NCBI GenBank assembly: GCA_026706075.1 | Contig: JAPOZM010000077.1 | Coordinates: 1-62,688, forward strand | DNA from: Gemmatimonadaceae bacterium | GTDB lineage: Bacteria > Latescibacterota > UBA2968 > UBA8231 | Reading direction: 5' to 3' | Length of the DNA stretch: 62,688 nt | Part shown: piece after piece, positions 52,318 through 61,034 of the stretch | Layout: the number at the start of each line of letters is the position of its first letter | Position numbering within the stretch: the stretch's first letter is position 1 | Notes under the pieces: model-generated | Database searches by the model: none | What the model saw: only the letters and a program-made list of their open reading frames with translations | Told to the model about the DNA's origin: nothing | Position numbers and translations under genes: made by a program

Positions 52318-55281
52318 ATGAGCAAGCTCCCCTTCCTGCTGTTGATCCTGACCTGCGGGGCTGCCTGGGCCCAGCCGAAGGGCCACATCGAAGGCACGGT
52401 CACCAGCGAGGACGGGGAGGTCCTGTCCGGCGCCGGCATCGCCGTTCGGGGACCCGGCCTGCCGGACGGGGCCGGAAGCGTCTCCGGCGAGGAGGGGCGG
52501 TTCCGCATCGCCCTTCCGGCGGGCACCTACGAGGTGGAGATCACCTTCGTCGGCTACAGGAGCGAGAAGCGGGAAACGGTGCGCGTGCAGGCCGGCGAGA
52601 CGACGCGGGTGAACGCGGTCCTGGCGGCGGAGGTCCTCTACCTGGGGCAGGAGGTGGTCACCGCCTCGCGCCGGCAGGAGAAGATCCTGGACGCGCCGGC
52701 CTCGGTCTCCGTGGTCGACGGCGGCGATGTCCGCAACAAGCCGGCCCTGACCGTGGCCGACCACGTAAAGGACCTGCCGGCGGTGGACTTCGCCCAGACG
52801 GGACTGGCGAACAACATGGTGGTGGTGCGCGGCTTCAACAACATCTTCTCCGGTTCCCTGCTCACCCTGACGGACAACCGCATCGCGCGCGTGCCTTCGC
52901 TGCGGGTCAACGCCATGAACTTCATCCCCCTCGTCAACGAGGACGTGGAGCGGATCGAGGTCGTCCTGGGGCCCGGGTCGGCCCTGTACGGGCCCAACAG
53001 TGCCGACGGGGTCATGCACGTCATCACCCGATCCCCCCTCACCTCGCAGGGCACCAACGTCTACCTGGGGCTGGGCGAGCGCGATCTGCGCAAGACCGAG
53101 ATGCGCCACGCCGGCATGGTGGGGGACGGCCTGGGCTACAAGATCTCGGCGCGGTACTACACGGGCACCGAGTGGGAGTACACCGATGCGGAGGAGGAGA
53201 AGGCGCGCAAGCAGAGGCGGGCGGAGATCGCCGCCGGCGCCGACCTGCCGCCCCTGCCGGAGCGCGACCCCCACACCCGCAACCAGAGCCTCGAGGCGCG
53301 CCTGGACTGGCGGGCCTCCGACGACCTGACGGCGATCCTGTCGGCGGGGCACAACCAGGCGAGCATCCTCGGCCTCACCGGCGTGGGGGCGTCGCAGACG
53401 ATCGACTGGCAGTACAACTACACCCAGCTGCGCCTGCTCCACGGCGACTGGTTCCTCCAGGCCTTCCGCAACTGGAGCGACGCGGGCGACAGCTTCCTGC
53501 TGCGCACGGGAGTGCCCGTCGTCGACCGGTCCTCCCTGACCGTGCTCCAGGGGCAGCACACGTCCACGCTGGGCCAGCGCCAGCGCTTCACTTACGGCGT
53601 CGACGCCCTGCTGACGCGGCCCGACACGGAGAACACCATCATGGGCCGCAACGAGGACGACGACGACCTCGACGTCTTCGGCGGCTACCTGCAGAGCGAG
53701 ACCTCCCTCGCCGATCCCCTGGAGCTGGTGCTGGCCCTGCGTTACGACTACCACAGCCGCCTCGCCGACCCCGAGCTGTCGCCCCGGGCCGCCCTGGTCT
53801 TCAAGCCGAGGGATGCCCAGACGCTGCGGCTGACCTACAACCGGGCCTTCAGCACACCCACGGCGAACAACCTCTACCTCGACCTGCAGACGTCCCGCGA
53901 TCCCTTCGGCCTGGCCCCGGCCTTCTCGCCCCTCTTCGCCTCCCTCGGCCTCGGGGAGTTCCGGCCCATCGACGTCTGGACCCAGGGGAACTACCGGGGC
54001 GGCGAGTACGGCTTCACCTTCCGCCGGGGCGAGAATGGCCGGCCCCTGTTCCGCTCGCCCTTCGCCCCGATGGCCGGTCGGCCCGCCGACCAGTACCTGC
54101 CCCTGGACGACCCGCTGTTCACCAATGTCATGTGGGGGATCGGCCGGCAGTCGGTGCTCGCCCAGCTCGGCCCGGCCTTCCAGGAACTGGCCGCAGGAGC
54201 CCTGATGGCCCAGGGGATGGGGGCCGAGGAGGCCCAGGCGGCGGCCGGCCGGCTGGCGGCGGACCTGCCCGGCATCGTGCCCGAGCAGCTGCCCGGGCTG
54301 CGCAACCGGCTGGGGCGACTGAACATCGAGACCGAGCCCCTCGGCGAGGAGCCCGACCCGAACCGGGAGTCCTTCTTCTTCGTGGAGGCCGACGGCATCA
54401 CGCCGGTCACCGCCCACGACGTGCCGCGCATCGAGTCCGCGATCACGCAGACCTTCGAGATCGGCTACAAGGGGGTGCTGGCCGACAGGGTGGTGGTGGC
54501 CGCGGACCTGTACCAGTCCAGGGTGGAGAACTACGTCGGCTCCGTGTCGGTGGAGACGCCCAACGTCTTCCTCGATCCCGAGAGCCTGGGCCGGGCCCTT
54601 GGCGAAGGCATCGGCCAGGCCCTCGCCGATCCGGAGAACGCCGAGCTGGCCGCGGTCCTGGCGGCCCTCGACGCGGCGCAGGAGCCGGGGTTGGTGGAAG
54701 GCAACAACAACGGCACCCCCGTGGACGAGCTGGCCGGCCTGCTCACGGCGGGGGCGGCGGCGATCCCCTACGGCACCGTCTCCCCCGAGCAGGCCTCCGA
54801 TCCCTACGCCCTGGTCATGAGCTACCGCAACTTCAAGGCTGTCACCATCCGCGGGCTCGACCTTAGCCTGGCCTGGTACCCCACCGACCGGTTGAGGCTC
54901 ACGGGGAGCTACTCATTCGTCGACGACAACTGGTTCGAGAACGTGAGCTACTCCCATGGCGATGGGGGGGCCGACATCGCCCTCAACGCCCCCCGGCACA
55001 AGACCAAGCTGGGCCTGGACTACGACTTCGCCGACCTGGGACTGACGATGGGGGGCCGCATGCGCTACACCGATTCCTTCCGCATGAGCTCGGGGGTGTA
55101 CGCGGGCGTGGTGGATACCTACACGGTGCTGGATCTCAACCTGACGTACGATCTGCCCCTGGAGCGGGACCTGGTGCTGCAGGTCGATGCGAGCAACGTG
55201 CTGGACCGGCCCTACCAGTCCTTCGTCGGCGCCCCGGAGGTGGGACGGCTGGTCTTCGGGCAGGTGGGGCTGCGGTTCTGA
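52318..55281 (+). CDS. TonB-dependent receptor with carboxypeptidase-like N-terminal domain (large)
   Basis: 987 residues. ATG 52318 follows a CAGGAGAAGAG site. Signal peptide SKLPFLLLILTCGAAWAQ, beta-sandwich at about 25-105 (GTVTSEDGEVLSGAGIAVRG; YEVEITFVGYRSEKRE), plug at about 110-235 (VSVVDGGDVRNKPALTVADH; RIEVVLGPGSALYGPNSADG), and a barrel ending VGRLVFGQVGLRF. Two long insertions in the barrel (about 540-680 and 735-820, the latter Ala/Glu-rich with ENAELAAVLAALDAAQEPG) would form large extracellular loops. The ligand is unknown. It is divergent from the lipoprotein, and no partner lipoprotein follows on this strand. Confidence 0.92.
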   Translation: MSKLPFLLLILTCGAAWAQPKGHIEGTVTSEDGEVLSGAGIAVRGPGLPDGAGSVSGEEGRFRIALPAGTYEVEITFVGYRSEKRETVRVQAGETTRVNAVLAAEVLYLGQEVVTASRRQEKILDAPASVSVVDGGDVRNKPALTVADHVKDLPAVDFAQTGLANNMVVVRGFNNIFSGSLLTLTDNRIARVPSLRVNAMNFIPLVNEDVERIEVVLGPGSALYGPNSADGVMHVITRSPLTSQGTNVYLGLGERDLRKTEMRHAGMVGDGLGYKISARYYTGTEWEYTDAEEEKARKQRRAEIAAGADLPPLPERDPHTRNQSLEARLDWRASDDLTAILSAGHNQASILGLTGVGASQTIDWQYNYTQLRLLHGDWFLQAFRNWSDAGDSFLLRTGVPVVDRSSLTVLQGQHTSTLGQRQRFTYGVDALLTRPDTENTIMGRNEDDDDLDVFGGYLQSETSLADPLELVLALRYDYHSRLADPELSPRAALVFKPRDAQTLRLTYNRAFSTPTANNLYLDLQTSRDPFGLAPAFSPLFASLGLGEFRPIDVWTQGNYRGGEYGFTFRRGENGRPLFRSPFAPMAGRPADQYLPLDDPLFTNVMWGIGRQSVLAQLGPAFQELAAGALMAQGMGAEEAQAAAGRLAADLPGIVPEQLPGLRNRLGRLNIETEPLGEEPDPNRESFFFVEADGITPVTAHDVPRIESAITQTFEIGYKGVLADRVVVAADLYQSRVENYVGSVSVETPNVFLDPESLGRALGEGIGQALADPENAELAAVLAALDAAQEPGLVEGNNNGTPVDELAGLLTAGAAAIPYGTVSPEQASDPYALVMSYRNFKAVTIRGLDLSLAWYPTDRLRLTGSYSFVDDNWFENVSYSHGDGGADIALNAPRHKTKLGLDYDFADLGLTMGGRMRYTDSFRMSSGVYAGVVDTYTVLDLNLTYDLPLERDLVLQVDASNVLDRPYQSFVGAPEVGRLVFGQVGLRF

Positions 55282-55291
55282 GGGAGGCGGG

Positions 55292-55756
55292 CTACTGGCC
55301 CTCCTCCTCTCTCCTCGTCGCCATGTGCCTGGTGACGAATTCGCAGAAGCTCTTCGCCATTTCGTTGTCCACCTGCTCGAAGAACACGGTGTAGCCCTCC
55401 GCGACAAAGAACACCTTGCCCATCACAAGACCCGTGTTGTACCGAACGGAGGAGATTGCCTCATAGGGGAAGTCCTGGACGGTGAGCCCATACAACATCC
55501 CCTTGTCGACGAAGAGAAGTCGACTGTCCGTAGCCAACAGCAGGCCATTGCCCCCGCTCTCTCGCTTCGCGTAGATCGCATGCCTGATGACCTCACCCTC
55601 ACCGAGAATGTGGGGTAGCTCCTTGATCTCGGAACGGCCCCAGTGGCCCTTGAATTCAGACCCGTCAAGGCCGCGAATGCCGAAGTCTGACGGCGGACGT
55701 TTGGCGGCGCAGGAGAAAGCCACGCATCCAGCCATGGCAATCAGGACGATTCTCAT
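55292..55756 (-). CDS. Lipoprotein with bacterial PH-like domain, WYL-regulon member 3
   Basis: 154 residues. ATG 55756 has GAGGAGCC upstream and opens a lipoprotein signal (IVLIAMAGCVAFSC). Residues about 50-130 read as a bPH-type domain (ILGEGEVIRHAIYAKRESGG; GLLLATDSRLLFVDKGMLYG; FPYEAISSVRYNTGLVMG), a fold normally found in cytoplasmic or membrane-bound proteins and unusual behind a lipobox. Function unknown. It ends 10 bp from the convergent TonB receptor and has a promoter element about 93 bp upstream. Confidence 0.78.
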   Translation of the reverse strand: MRIVLIAMAGCVAFSCAAKRPPSDFGIRGLDGSEFKGHWGRSEIKELPHILGEGEVIRHAIYAKRESGGNGLLLATDSRLLFVDKGMLYGLTVQDFPYEAISSVRYNTGLVMGKVFFVAEGYTVFFEQVDNEMAKSFCEFVTRHMATRREEEGQ

Positions 55757-55848
55757 CTTGGATGGCTCCTCGAGAGATGGGCGGACGGTCTCGTTCCTCC
55801 GCCCGGTGGATGGGGTGGTAGGGCGCTCGCGAACGGCGCGTCCAGATC

Positions 55849-55883
55849 GAATCTGCTCAGGAGGTGCGACAGATCGTGTCGCA
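55849..55883 (-). promoter_or_regulatory. WYL-regulon promoter element, site 3 (PH-domain lipoprotein)
   Basis: Minus strand: TGCGAC, ACGATCT, GTCGCA, 8 bp, then GCAGATTC. Both palindrome halves are perfect. It lies 92 bp before the PH-domain lipoprotein ATG. Confidence 0.75.
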
Positions 55884-55928
55884 ACCACGGAAGGGACACC
55901 CGTGGGCTCCGCGCTTCGGGGCCCGCCC

Positions 55929-56456
55929 TCACCCCGCCACCAGCACCGCCAGGTCGACCACCATTCCGTCCAGGAAGGACGCCAGCGCTACCGTCAGCAG
56001 ATCCCCGTTGCGGTCCTGGATCAGGAGCGCGCCCTCGCCGACGGCGAGGACCGGCGTCTCCAGCTCCTGCGCTTCGGGGACGATCGACACCGCCGAGACC
56101 AGGAGATAGTCGAGGGGCATGTACAGGGAGAGATCCGACTCTTGATCGGTGGCTTTCAAGTAGAGGGCCCGGAAGCTCGTCGGGGTGATCCGGTCATCCT
56201 CGATGAGGATGTAACCGTCCTCGTCGTAGAGAGAGGCGGTCAGCCGCCGCTCGATGACGATCCCTTCCCCGGGCGGGCCCATCTCGCCCGGGGGGCCGGA
56301 CTCGCCCCGGGGTCCCGATTCGCCCTGGGGGCCGGCTTCGCCCCGCGGACCGGCCTCCCCCGGCGGCCCCTGCGGACCCATCGGTCCCTCCGGACCCTGG
56401 CAGGCGAGAAGGACGAGGGCGGATAGCACGAACATCGAATGTAGTCTGCTGCGCAT
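55929..56456 (-). CDS. Collagen-like lipoprotein, WYL-regulon member 4
   Basis: 175 residues. ATG 56456 is preceded by a near-perfect AAGGAGGTG site. A lipoprotein signal ([12 protein letters not shown]) is followed at once by 15 Gly-x-y triplets ([20 protein letters not shown] and onward, about residues 23-67). The remaining 108 residues form a globular head ([40 protein letters not shown]). The triplets should trimerise as a short collagen rod anchored to the outer membrane by lipid, displaying the head. The ligand is unknown. It has a promoter element 30 bp upstream. Confidence 0.85.
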   Translation of the reverse strand: MRSRLHSMFVLSALVLLACQGPEGPMGPQGPPGEAGPRGEAGPQGESGPRGESGPPGEMGPPGEGIVIERRLTASLYDEDGYILIEDDRITPTSFRALYLKATDQESDLSLYMPLDYLLVSAVSIVPEAQELETPVLAVGEGALLIQDRNGDLLTVALASFLDGMVVDLAVLVAG

Positions 56457-56486
56457 GGACACCTCCTTGTTCATGGGTTCGGAGGT

Positions 56487-56521
56487 GAACCTGCACAGGC
56501 GGTGCGACAGATCGCGTCGCA
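56487..56521 (-). promoter_or_regulatory. WYL-regulon promoter element, site 4 (collagen-like lipoprotein)
   Basis: Minus strand: TGCGAC, GCGATCT, GTCGCA, 8 bp, then GCAGGTTC. Perfect palindrome halves; the -10-like box ends 30 bp before the ATG. Confidence 0.75.
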
Positions 56522-56549
56522 GGCAGCGTGGTATTCCGACCAGAACGAA

Positions 56550-56585
56550 GATCGGCCGGCCCAAAGGAGATTGGACCAGCCGATC
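56550..56585 (-). terminator. Hairpin after the DUF4377 lipoprotein gene
   Basis: An outer stem GATCGGC/GCCGATC and an inner stem CCAA/TTGG lie 26 bp past the stop codon of the DUF4377 gene, ahead of the next promoter element. Confidence 0.4.
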
Positions 56586-56611
56586 CTGCGCGCCGTCCTG
56601 TCAGCCGCGGA

Positions 56612-57400
56612 TCAGTTCTTCAGCTCGCTCTCGAGCGTCTCCAGCCAGCGATACCCGTAGGCCGGAACCTCGGGCGACGAGGTGGTGGCATCCGGGAACA
56701 TGGGGAACCTCTCGACCCGAAGGCGGTAGCTGTAGTCGTGCAGGGGCTGGAAGCCGACGATCTCGCCGCGGAAGGGGGCGCCGTTGACGACCTTGCAGTA
56801 CCCGGGATGGCCGTCGCCGCACTCGACCCGGTGCCGATCCACGGTGATCTCCTCCTCCACACCCGACGCTTCGGTCCTCGAGGTGATCTCACCCAGCACG
56901 TAGCGGCCGTCGGCATACTTGTCGGCCTCGAGGATGTAGTGGTTGCCGGCCTGGTACTCGAAGTTGGTGATCATCTCGTCGTAGGGCGCGCCGTCCACCA
57001 CCATGCAGAAGTCGTCGCTCCGGAAGCAGATCACCCGCGCCGGCCCCACCGACAAGGTGGCGGGCGTGGATGGCGCGGGGGTCTTCTCCACCAGCTCCAG
57101 CAGGCTGTAGGCGTACTGGCCGGCGTCCTGGGGAGGTTCCCCGCCGCCCCAGGGATCGTACTTGCCGATCCGCAGGCGATAGTCGTAGCCGGGCTCGTAG
57201 TCGAAGCCCTCGATGCCGTCGTAGAAGAGCCCGCCGTCCACGATCATGCAGGACTGCAGGCCCACGCCGTAACACTTGGCCAGGGTGGGGCCGACGGTCA
57301 CCTCCCGTGTCTCGAGGTATCCGCCCGGGTCGGCTGAACGGTCGCAGCCGGCCACGAGCAGGGCCGGCAGGAGGAGAGGGGTGATGTATCTGGCAGGCAT
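56612..57400 (-). CDS. Lipoprotein with three DUF4377-like repeats
   Basis: 262 residues. ATG 57400 has GAGGAGG upstream, and [11 protein letters not shown] is a lipobox signal. Three repeats of about 75 residues each carry two cysteines and a final aromatic beta hairpin: (1) [17 protein letters not shown] ... [15 protein letters not shown], (2) [15 protein letters not shown] ... [15 protein letters not shown], (3) [16 protein letters not shown] ... [12 protein letters not shown]. This is the DUF4377 pattern (also fused to HslJ-type proteins elsewhere), with an unknown role in envelope stress. It is probably transcribed from the WYL-linked promoter at 57625 through the 34-codon ORF. Confidence 0.8.
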   Translation of the reverse strand: MPARYITPLLLPALLVAGCDRSADPGGYLETREVTVGPTLAKCYGVGLQSCMIVDGGLFYDGIEGFDYEPGYDYRLRIGKYDPWGGGEPPQDAGQYAYSLLELVEKTPAPSTPATLSVGPARVICFRSDDFCMVVDGAPYDEMITNFEYQAGNHYILEADKYADGRYVLGEITSRTEASGVEEEITVDRHRVECGDGHPGYCKVVNGAPFRGEIVGFQPLHDYSYRLRVERFPMFPDATTSSPEVPAYGYRWLETLESELKN

Positions 57401-57499
57401 GGAGATCCTCCTCGTCGCGTGCTGCGGCCGCCATCCTGGATCCCGCGGGGATCGCGGCAGGCGCCGGCGGCTCCATCTCCGAATATACCCATCAGCGGC

Positions 57500-57604
57500 T
57501 CAAAGGTTCCGGAATCCGATCCTGCCGCGGTGGCCGGGCTTGGCCTCGCACTCGGCGCGCAGCAGAACCAGCCACTCCCTTTCCTCGGGCATCAGGTCCA
57601 CCAC
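57500..57604 (-). CDS. 34-residue small protein, possible leader ORF
   Basis: GTG 57604 to TGA 57500. An AAGGAG site lies 6 bp upstream of the GTG, and a WYL-linked promoter box ends 21 bp upstream. The peptide begins VVDLMPEEREWLVLLRAECE and is charged, with a helix-forming centre and a basic end (KPGHRGRIGFRNL). No family. It lies 99 bp ahead of the DUF4377 gene; that gap includes a perfect GATCCC-GCG-GGGATC hairpin at 57439-57453. It could be a real microprotein or a regulatory leader. Confidence 0.5.
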   Translation of the reverse strand: MVDLMPEEREWLVLLRAECEAKPGHRGRIGFRNL

Positions 57605-57624
57605 TTTGGTCTCCTTCCATAGGA

Positions 57625-57659
57625 ATTCCTACGCCATCCCCGCGACAGATCACGTCGCA
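57625..57659 (-). promoter_or_regulatory. WYL-regulon promoter element, site 5 (small ORF/DUF4377)
   Basis: Minus strand: TGCGAC, GTGATCT, GTCGCG, 8 bp, then GTAGGAAT. The palindrome overlaps the last codons and stop of the WYL regulator gene. Confidence 0.65.
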
Positions 57660-58627
57660 CCCTCCTCCCCCAACCCCAGGGCCCTCCGCATCTCCCCCCG
57701 GACCGCCTCGCGCAGCTCGTCCGGCTCCAGCACCTCGGCGGCGGCTCCGAAGCCCAGGACCCAGCTCTTGATCTCGAAGAAGCCGCCGGCGCGCAGGCGC
57801 AGGACCACGCGCCCGTCGGGCAGCTCCTCCAACTGCTGGCTGGGGTGCCAGATGCGCTCGCGCACGTAGGGGGCCTGGTCCGCGGTGAAGCGGACCGCCA
57901 CGTCCATGGGCTCCTCGTAGGAAATCCCGAAGGTGTCGCGAACCCGCTCATCGATGGACAGGTGATCCGGCGGCTCGAACTCCTCCTCCGTCACCTCCAC
58001 CTCCTCGAAGCGCTCCACGGCCTGGGTGATGAGGTTGTCGTACCGGGCCACCCGCGAGATCACGTACAGGCCACCGCGGTGGGGCTGGAAGCGCAGGGGC
58101 TCGATCTCGTAGCGCCGCGGCTCTTCTGCATGGGGCGAGCGGTAGCTCACCCTGCAGACGCGGCGTTGCATCACGGCCTCGTTCAGGCTCTCGAGGATCT
58201 GGCGAGCATCCTCGTACGGCTTGTAGCCGCGAGCCATGGGCACGTAGTAGTCGGAGGCCCGCTCGAAGAACTGGCGCATCTCCGGAGACATGGCCCCGGT
58301 CAGCCGGCGGACGGCCGAGCGCAGATGCTCCCCGAAGGGCGTCCCCTCCAACCCCAGGCCCGCCCGCTCGGCGAGGATCAGGGCCGCCGCCTCCATGACT
58401 GAAAAGTTCAGGGGAAGCCTGGTCTCTCTGGCAAACCGGTAGTAGATGCGCTGATCATCCTGGCGCCTTTCCAGCCAGAAGCCAACGGCCTCCAGGACCT
58501 GGATGTCGCGCTGAACAGTGCGCACCGTGCAGCGGTACTCGTCAGCAAGCTCGCGTGCCGTCCTGCCATAGCGGGCGGCCTGCAGTTCCCGCAGCATGTC
58601 GAGCTGTCGTACCAGCTGTCCGCTCAT
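57650..58627 (-). CDS. HTH-WYL-WCX transcriptional regulator (PafBC-like)
   Basis: 325 residues. An N-terminal DeoR-type winged helix-turn-helix spans about 5-65 (TARELADEYRCTVRTVQRDI). A linker follows (FSVMEAAALILAERAGLGLE). The WYL domain covers about 140-225 (MQRRVCRVSYRS; RRYEIEPLRFQPHRGGLYVI) and a C-terminal WCX extension about 235-320 (MDVAVRFTADQAPYVRERIW; GRVVLRLRAGGFFEIKSWVL). WYL-WCX proteins bind nucleic-acid signals. PafBC activates DNA-damage genes in actinobacteria, while relatives such as CapW repress phage-defence genes. It is the natural candidate to read the five promoter elements that start at its own stop codon. It follows the VIT/VWA gene by 10 bp on the same strand. 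Confidence 0.92.
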   Translation of the reverse strand: MSGQLVRQLDMLRELQAARYGRTARELADEYRCTVRTVQRDIQVLEAVGFWLERRQDDQRIYYRFARETRLPLNFSVMEAAALILAERAGLGLEGTPFGEHLRSAVRRLTGAMSPEMRQFFERASDYYVPMARGYKPYEDARQILESLNEAVMQRRVCRVSYRSPHAEEPRRYEIEPLRFQPHRGGLYVISRVARYDNLITQAVERFEEVEVTEEEFEPPDHLSIDERVRDTFGISYEEPMDVAVRFTADQAPYVRERIWHPSQQLEELPDGRVVLRLRAGGFFEIKSWVLGFGAAAEVLEPDELREAVRGEMRRALGLGEEGAT

Positions 58628-58637
58628 GGCGATTCCC

Positions 58638-60992
58638 TCACCTCAGCAGCAGCATGCGCCGGTGCACCGCCCACTCCCGGGTCTCCAGCCGGTAGACATA
58701 GACACCGCTGGCCGCCTCCCGGCCGTACTCGTCACGGCCGTCCCAGGAAAGGCGGTGCTCTCCGGTCCCGGGAGCGTCGACGCGCAGCACCCGCACCACC
58801 TGACCCGAGAGGTTGTAGATGCTCAGCCACAGTTCCTCGCCCGCCAGGTCCACCGGGACCTGGAAGGGAATCACCGTTGAGGCGTTGAAGGGGTTGGGCG
58901 CGTTCTGCTGCAGCACCGGCCGCGCCGGGCCCGTCCCCTGGCGGATTTCCCAAGCCTGGTCGTCCACCACCACCACCATGGCCTGACCCAGCTGGGCGAA
59001 GAGGGCCAGCTCCTCGGGCTGGCCGGCCAGCCCTTCATAGAGCTGCCTCGGCATCTCCGGCCGGTAGGCCAGATCGATCCACAGGTCGTCCCGCAGCACG
59101 AAGTCCCGGCCCATCCAGTGAGCGGTCTCGCCCGTCTCCTCCACCGACGTCATCACCAGGTCCTCGTCTCCGCCGTCATCGCCGTCATCACTGCGTGTGG
59201 GGGAGCTGGTTGCGAGCCCATCGCCGCCACGATCGTCCCGCGGCTCGGGGTTGACCTCCACGCCCTCGTCCGGGGCAAACAGGGATGTCCGCCGCGTCAC
59301 CAGGCGGTAGTCCAGCCCCAGGGCCAGGATGTCGTCCAGCAGCTCCGGCTCGGGGCCGAAGCGGGCGATCTGCTCCTCCAGGGCCAGCACCTTCTGGTAG
59401 GCCCACAGGCGGGGCAGCAGCTCCAGGGAGACGTCGGTGTCGGTGAACTCCAGCGGGTAGTCCACCAGGACGTCCTTCTCGCCCACCTGGCCGCTCACGC
59501 TCAGGGTGTATAGTCCGCCCTGCTGATAGCGGCCCACCTGGAACAGCTCCCGGCCCGCGGCCAGGGCCTCCACCCCCCGCGGGTGCACGTCGTGGATCTC
59601 CGCCGTCCCGAAGGACAGCTCGTCCACGAGCAGCACCGGGAAGGTGAACTCCTCGAACAGCACCCGAAGCGCCTCCTCGATGTCGCCCTCCTCCGACAGG
59701 AAGTGCGACTCGCCGCCGTGATCCTCGGCCAGCACGGTCAGGAAGTTCTGGTCCACGTCACCACCCACGCCGATGGTGAACAGCCGCACCCGGCCCTCCG
59801 ACCACTGCCCCACCAACTCGCTCAGAGGCTCCAGCTCGATCTCGCCGATATTCGGCAGCCCGTCGGTGAGGAAGATCACGTGGTTCACCCGCCCGGCCGG
59901 GAAGGCCTGCCGCATCGCTCTTCCGAGACCCGCCTCGAAGTTGCTCACCCCCAAAGCGTCCTGCTGGTTGATGAAGGCCGCCGCCGACTCCAGGTTCGAC
60001 CGGTTGGCCGGCACCGGCGCCGCGGCGAAGGCGTCGGCCCGGTGGCTGAAGACGACGATGTTGAACAGGTCCTTCTCCACCAGGTTCTCCAGCGCCGCCG
60101 TCAGCGCCCCCTTCACCGCCTCCAGTTTGCCCCGCTGCATGCTGGAGGAGATGTCGATGACGAAGGTCAGGCTGCGGGGCAGGGGATCGCCCTCGGTCAG
60201 CTCCGGCAGCGGCGGCAGCCACAGGGCGTAGTAGCCCAGGGCCTCGTCCTGCTCCGGGGCGAAGCTGAGCACCGTCGGCAGCTCCAGGTCGCCGGTGCGC
60301 TGCAGGCTGAGGGTGAAGTCCTCCCGCGGCGTCAGGTCCTCGTCGCCGTAGAACACGTTCGCCGTGTGCGCGTCGGGCCGGCCCACCTCGGTGAGCCGCG
60401 GCAGGCCCGAGGTGGTCGCCTCGAAGGCGTGCTGGCTGCGCACCCGGGCGCGCAGCACGAACAGCTCCATCTGCAGCGCCTGGTCGGTCTCCGGCGCCAG
60501 CGGGAAGGTGTAGTCGATGCGCCCGTTGCGCGCGTCCAGCAGTTGCATGTACTCGAACTCGACCCGGCGCGAACCCTGGGCCGGGAAGGGGAAGATGCTC
60601 AGCCGGAATTTGTTCGGCGTCAGTTGCTCGATCAGGGCCGGGTCGATGCGCTGACGCACGATGTCGTCGTAGACCCGCCGCGCCTCCTCCTTCTCCATGA
60701 TCAGACCCTGGATGCGCTTGTCCCCGATCCACAGCACCAGGTCGGTGATGATCGCCCCCTCGGGCAGGGTGAACTCGTAGATCCCCTCCACCTCCCACTC
60801 GGCGTGGTTGGTGAAGATCTGGTCGGTGCGCGTGCGCGCCACCCGCTCGTCGATGCGCACGTCCACGGTGACCGACGTCAGCTCCAGGTGCTGACGGCCG
60901 TCGTCGCCGACGCCGGTGTACACGTAGCCGATGCCGAGGGTTGGCAGCGGGGTCAGCAGGGCGGCGGTGAGGAGGATGTGTCGGAAGTGCAT
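58638..60992 (-). CDS. Secreted VIT-domain/VWA-domain protein with sorting tail
   Basis: 784 residues. ATG 60992 follows an AAAGGAG site and opens a signal peptide (HFRHILLTAALLTPLPTLGI). A VIT domain covers about 25-150 (RVARTRTDQIFTNHAEWEVE; YEFTLPEGAIITDLVLWIGD). The VWA domain has an intact MIDAS motif (VIDISSSM, about 275) and FLTDGLPN, so it can bind a divalent metal and protein ligands. An acidic low-complexity linker (about 620-660) separates it from the NPFNAST...WDGRDEYGREAASGVYVYRL tail shared with two other proteins here. It is an inter-alpha-trypsin-inhibitor-like surface adhesion protein. Its close spacing to the WYL gene suggests they may share a transcript. Confidence 0.9.
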   Translation of the reverse strand: MHFRHILLTAALLTPLPTLGIGYVYTGVGDDGRQHLELTSVTVDVRIDERVARTRTDQIFTNHAEWEVEGIYEFTLPEGAIITDLVLWIGDKRIQGLIMEKEEARRVYDDIVRQRIDPALIEQLTPNKFRLSIFPFPAQGSRRVEFEYMQLLDARNGRIDYTFPLAPETDQALQMELFVLRARVRSQHAFEATTSGLPRLTEVGRPDAHTANVFYGDEDLTPREDFTLSLQRTGDLELPTVLSFAPEQDEALGYYALWLPPLPELTEGDPLPRSLTFVIDISSSMQRGKLEAVKGALTAALENLVEKDLFNIVVFSHRADAFAAAPVPANRSNLESAAAFINQQDALGVSNFEAGLGRAMRQAFPAGRVNHVIFLTDGLPNIGEIELEPLSELVGQWSEGRVRLFTIGVGGDVDQNFLTVLAEDHGGESHFLSEEGDIEEALRVLFEEFTFPVLLVDELSFGTAEIHDVHPRGVEALAAGRELFQVGRYQQGGLYTLSVSGQVGEKDVLVDYPLEFTDTDVSLELLPRLWAYQKVLALEEQIARFGPEPELLDDILALGLDYRLVTRRTSLFAPDEGVEVNPEPRDDRGGDGLATSSPTRSDDGDDGGDEDLVMTSVEETGETAHWMGRDFVLRDDLWIDLAYRPEMPRQLYEGLAGQPEELALFAQLGQAMVVVVDDQAWEIRQGTGPARPVLQQNAPNPFNASTVIPFQVPVDLAGEELWLSIYNLSGQVVRVLRVDAPGTGEHRLSWDGRDEYGREAASGVYVYRLETREWAVHRRMLLLR

Positions 60993-61034
60993 GGCGGGGC
61001 TCCTTTCGCAGGAGGGGCACGGGCGGAGGTCGGG

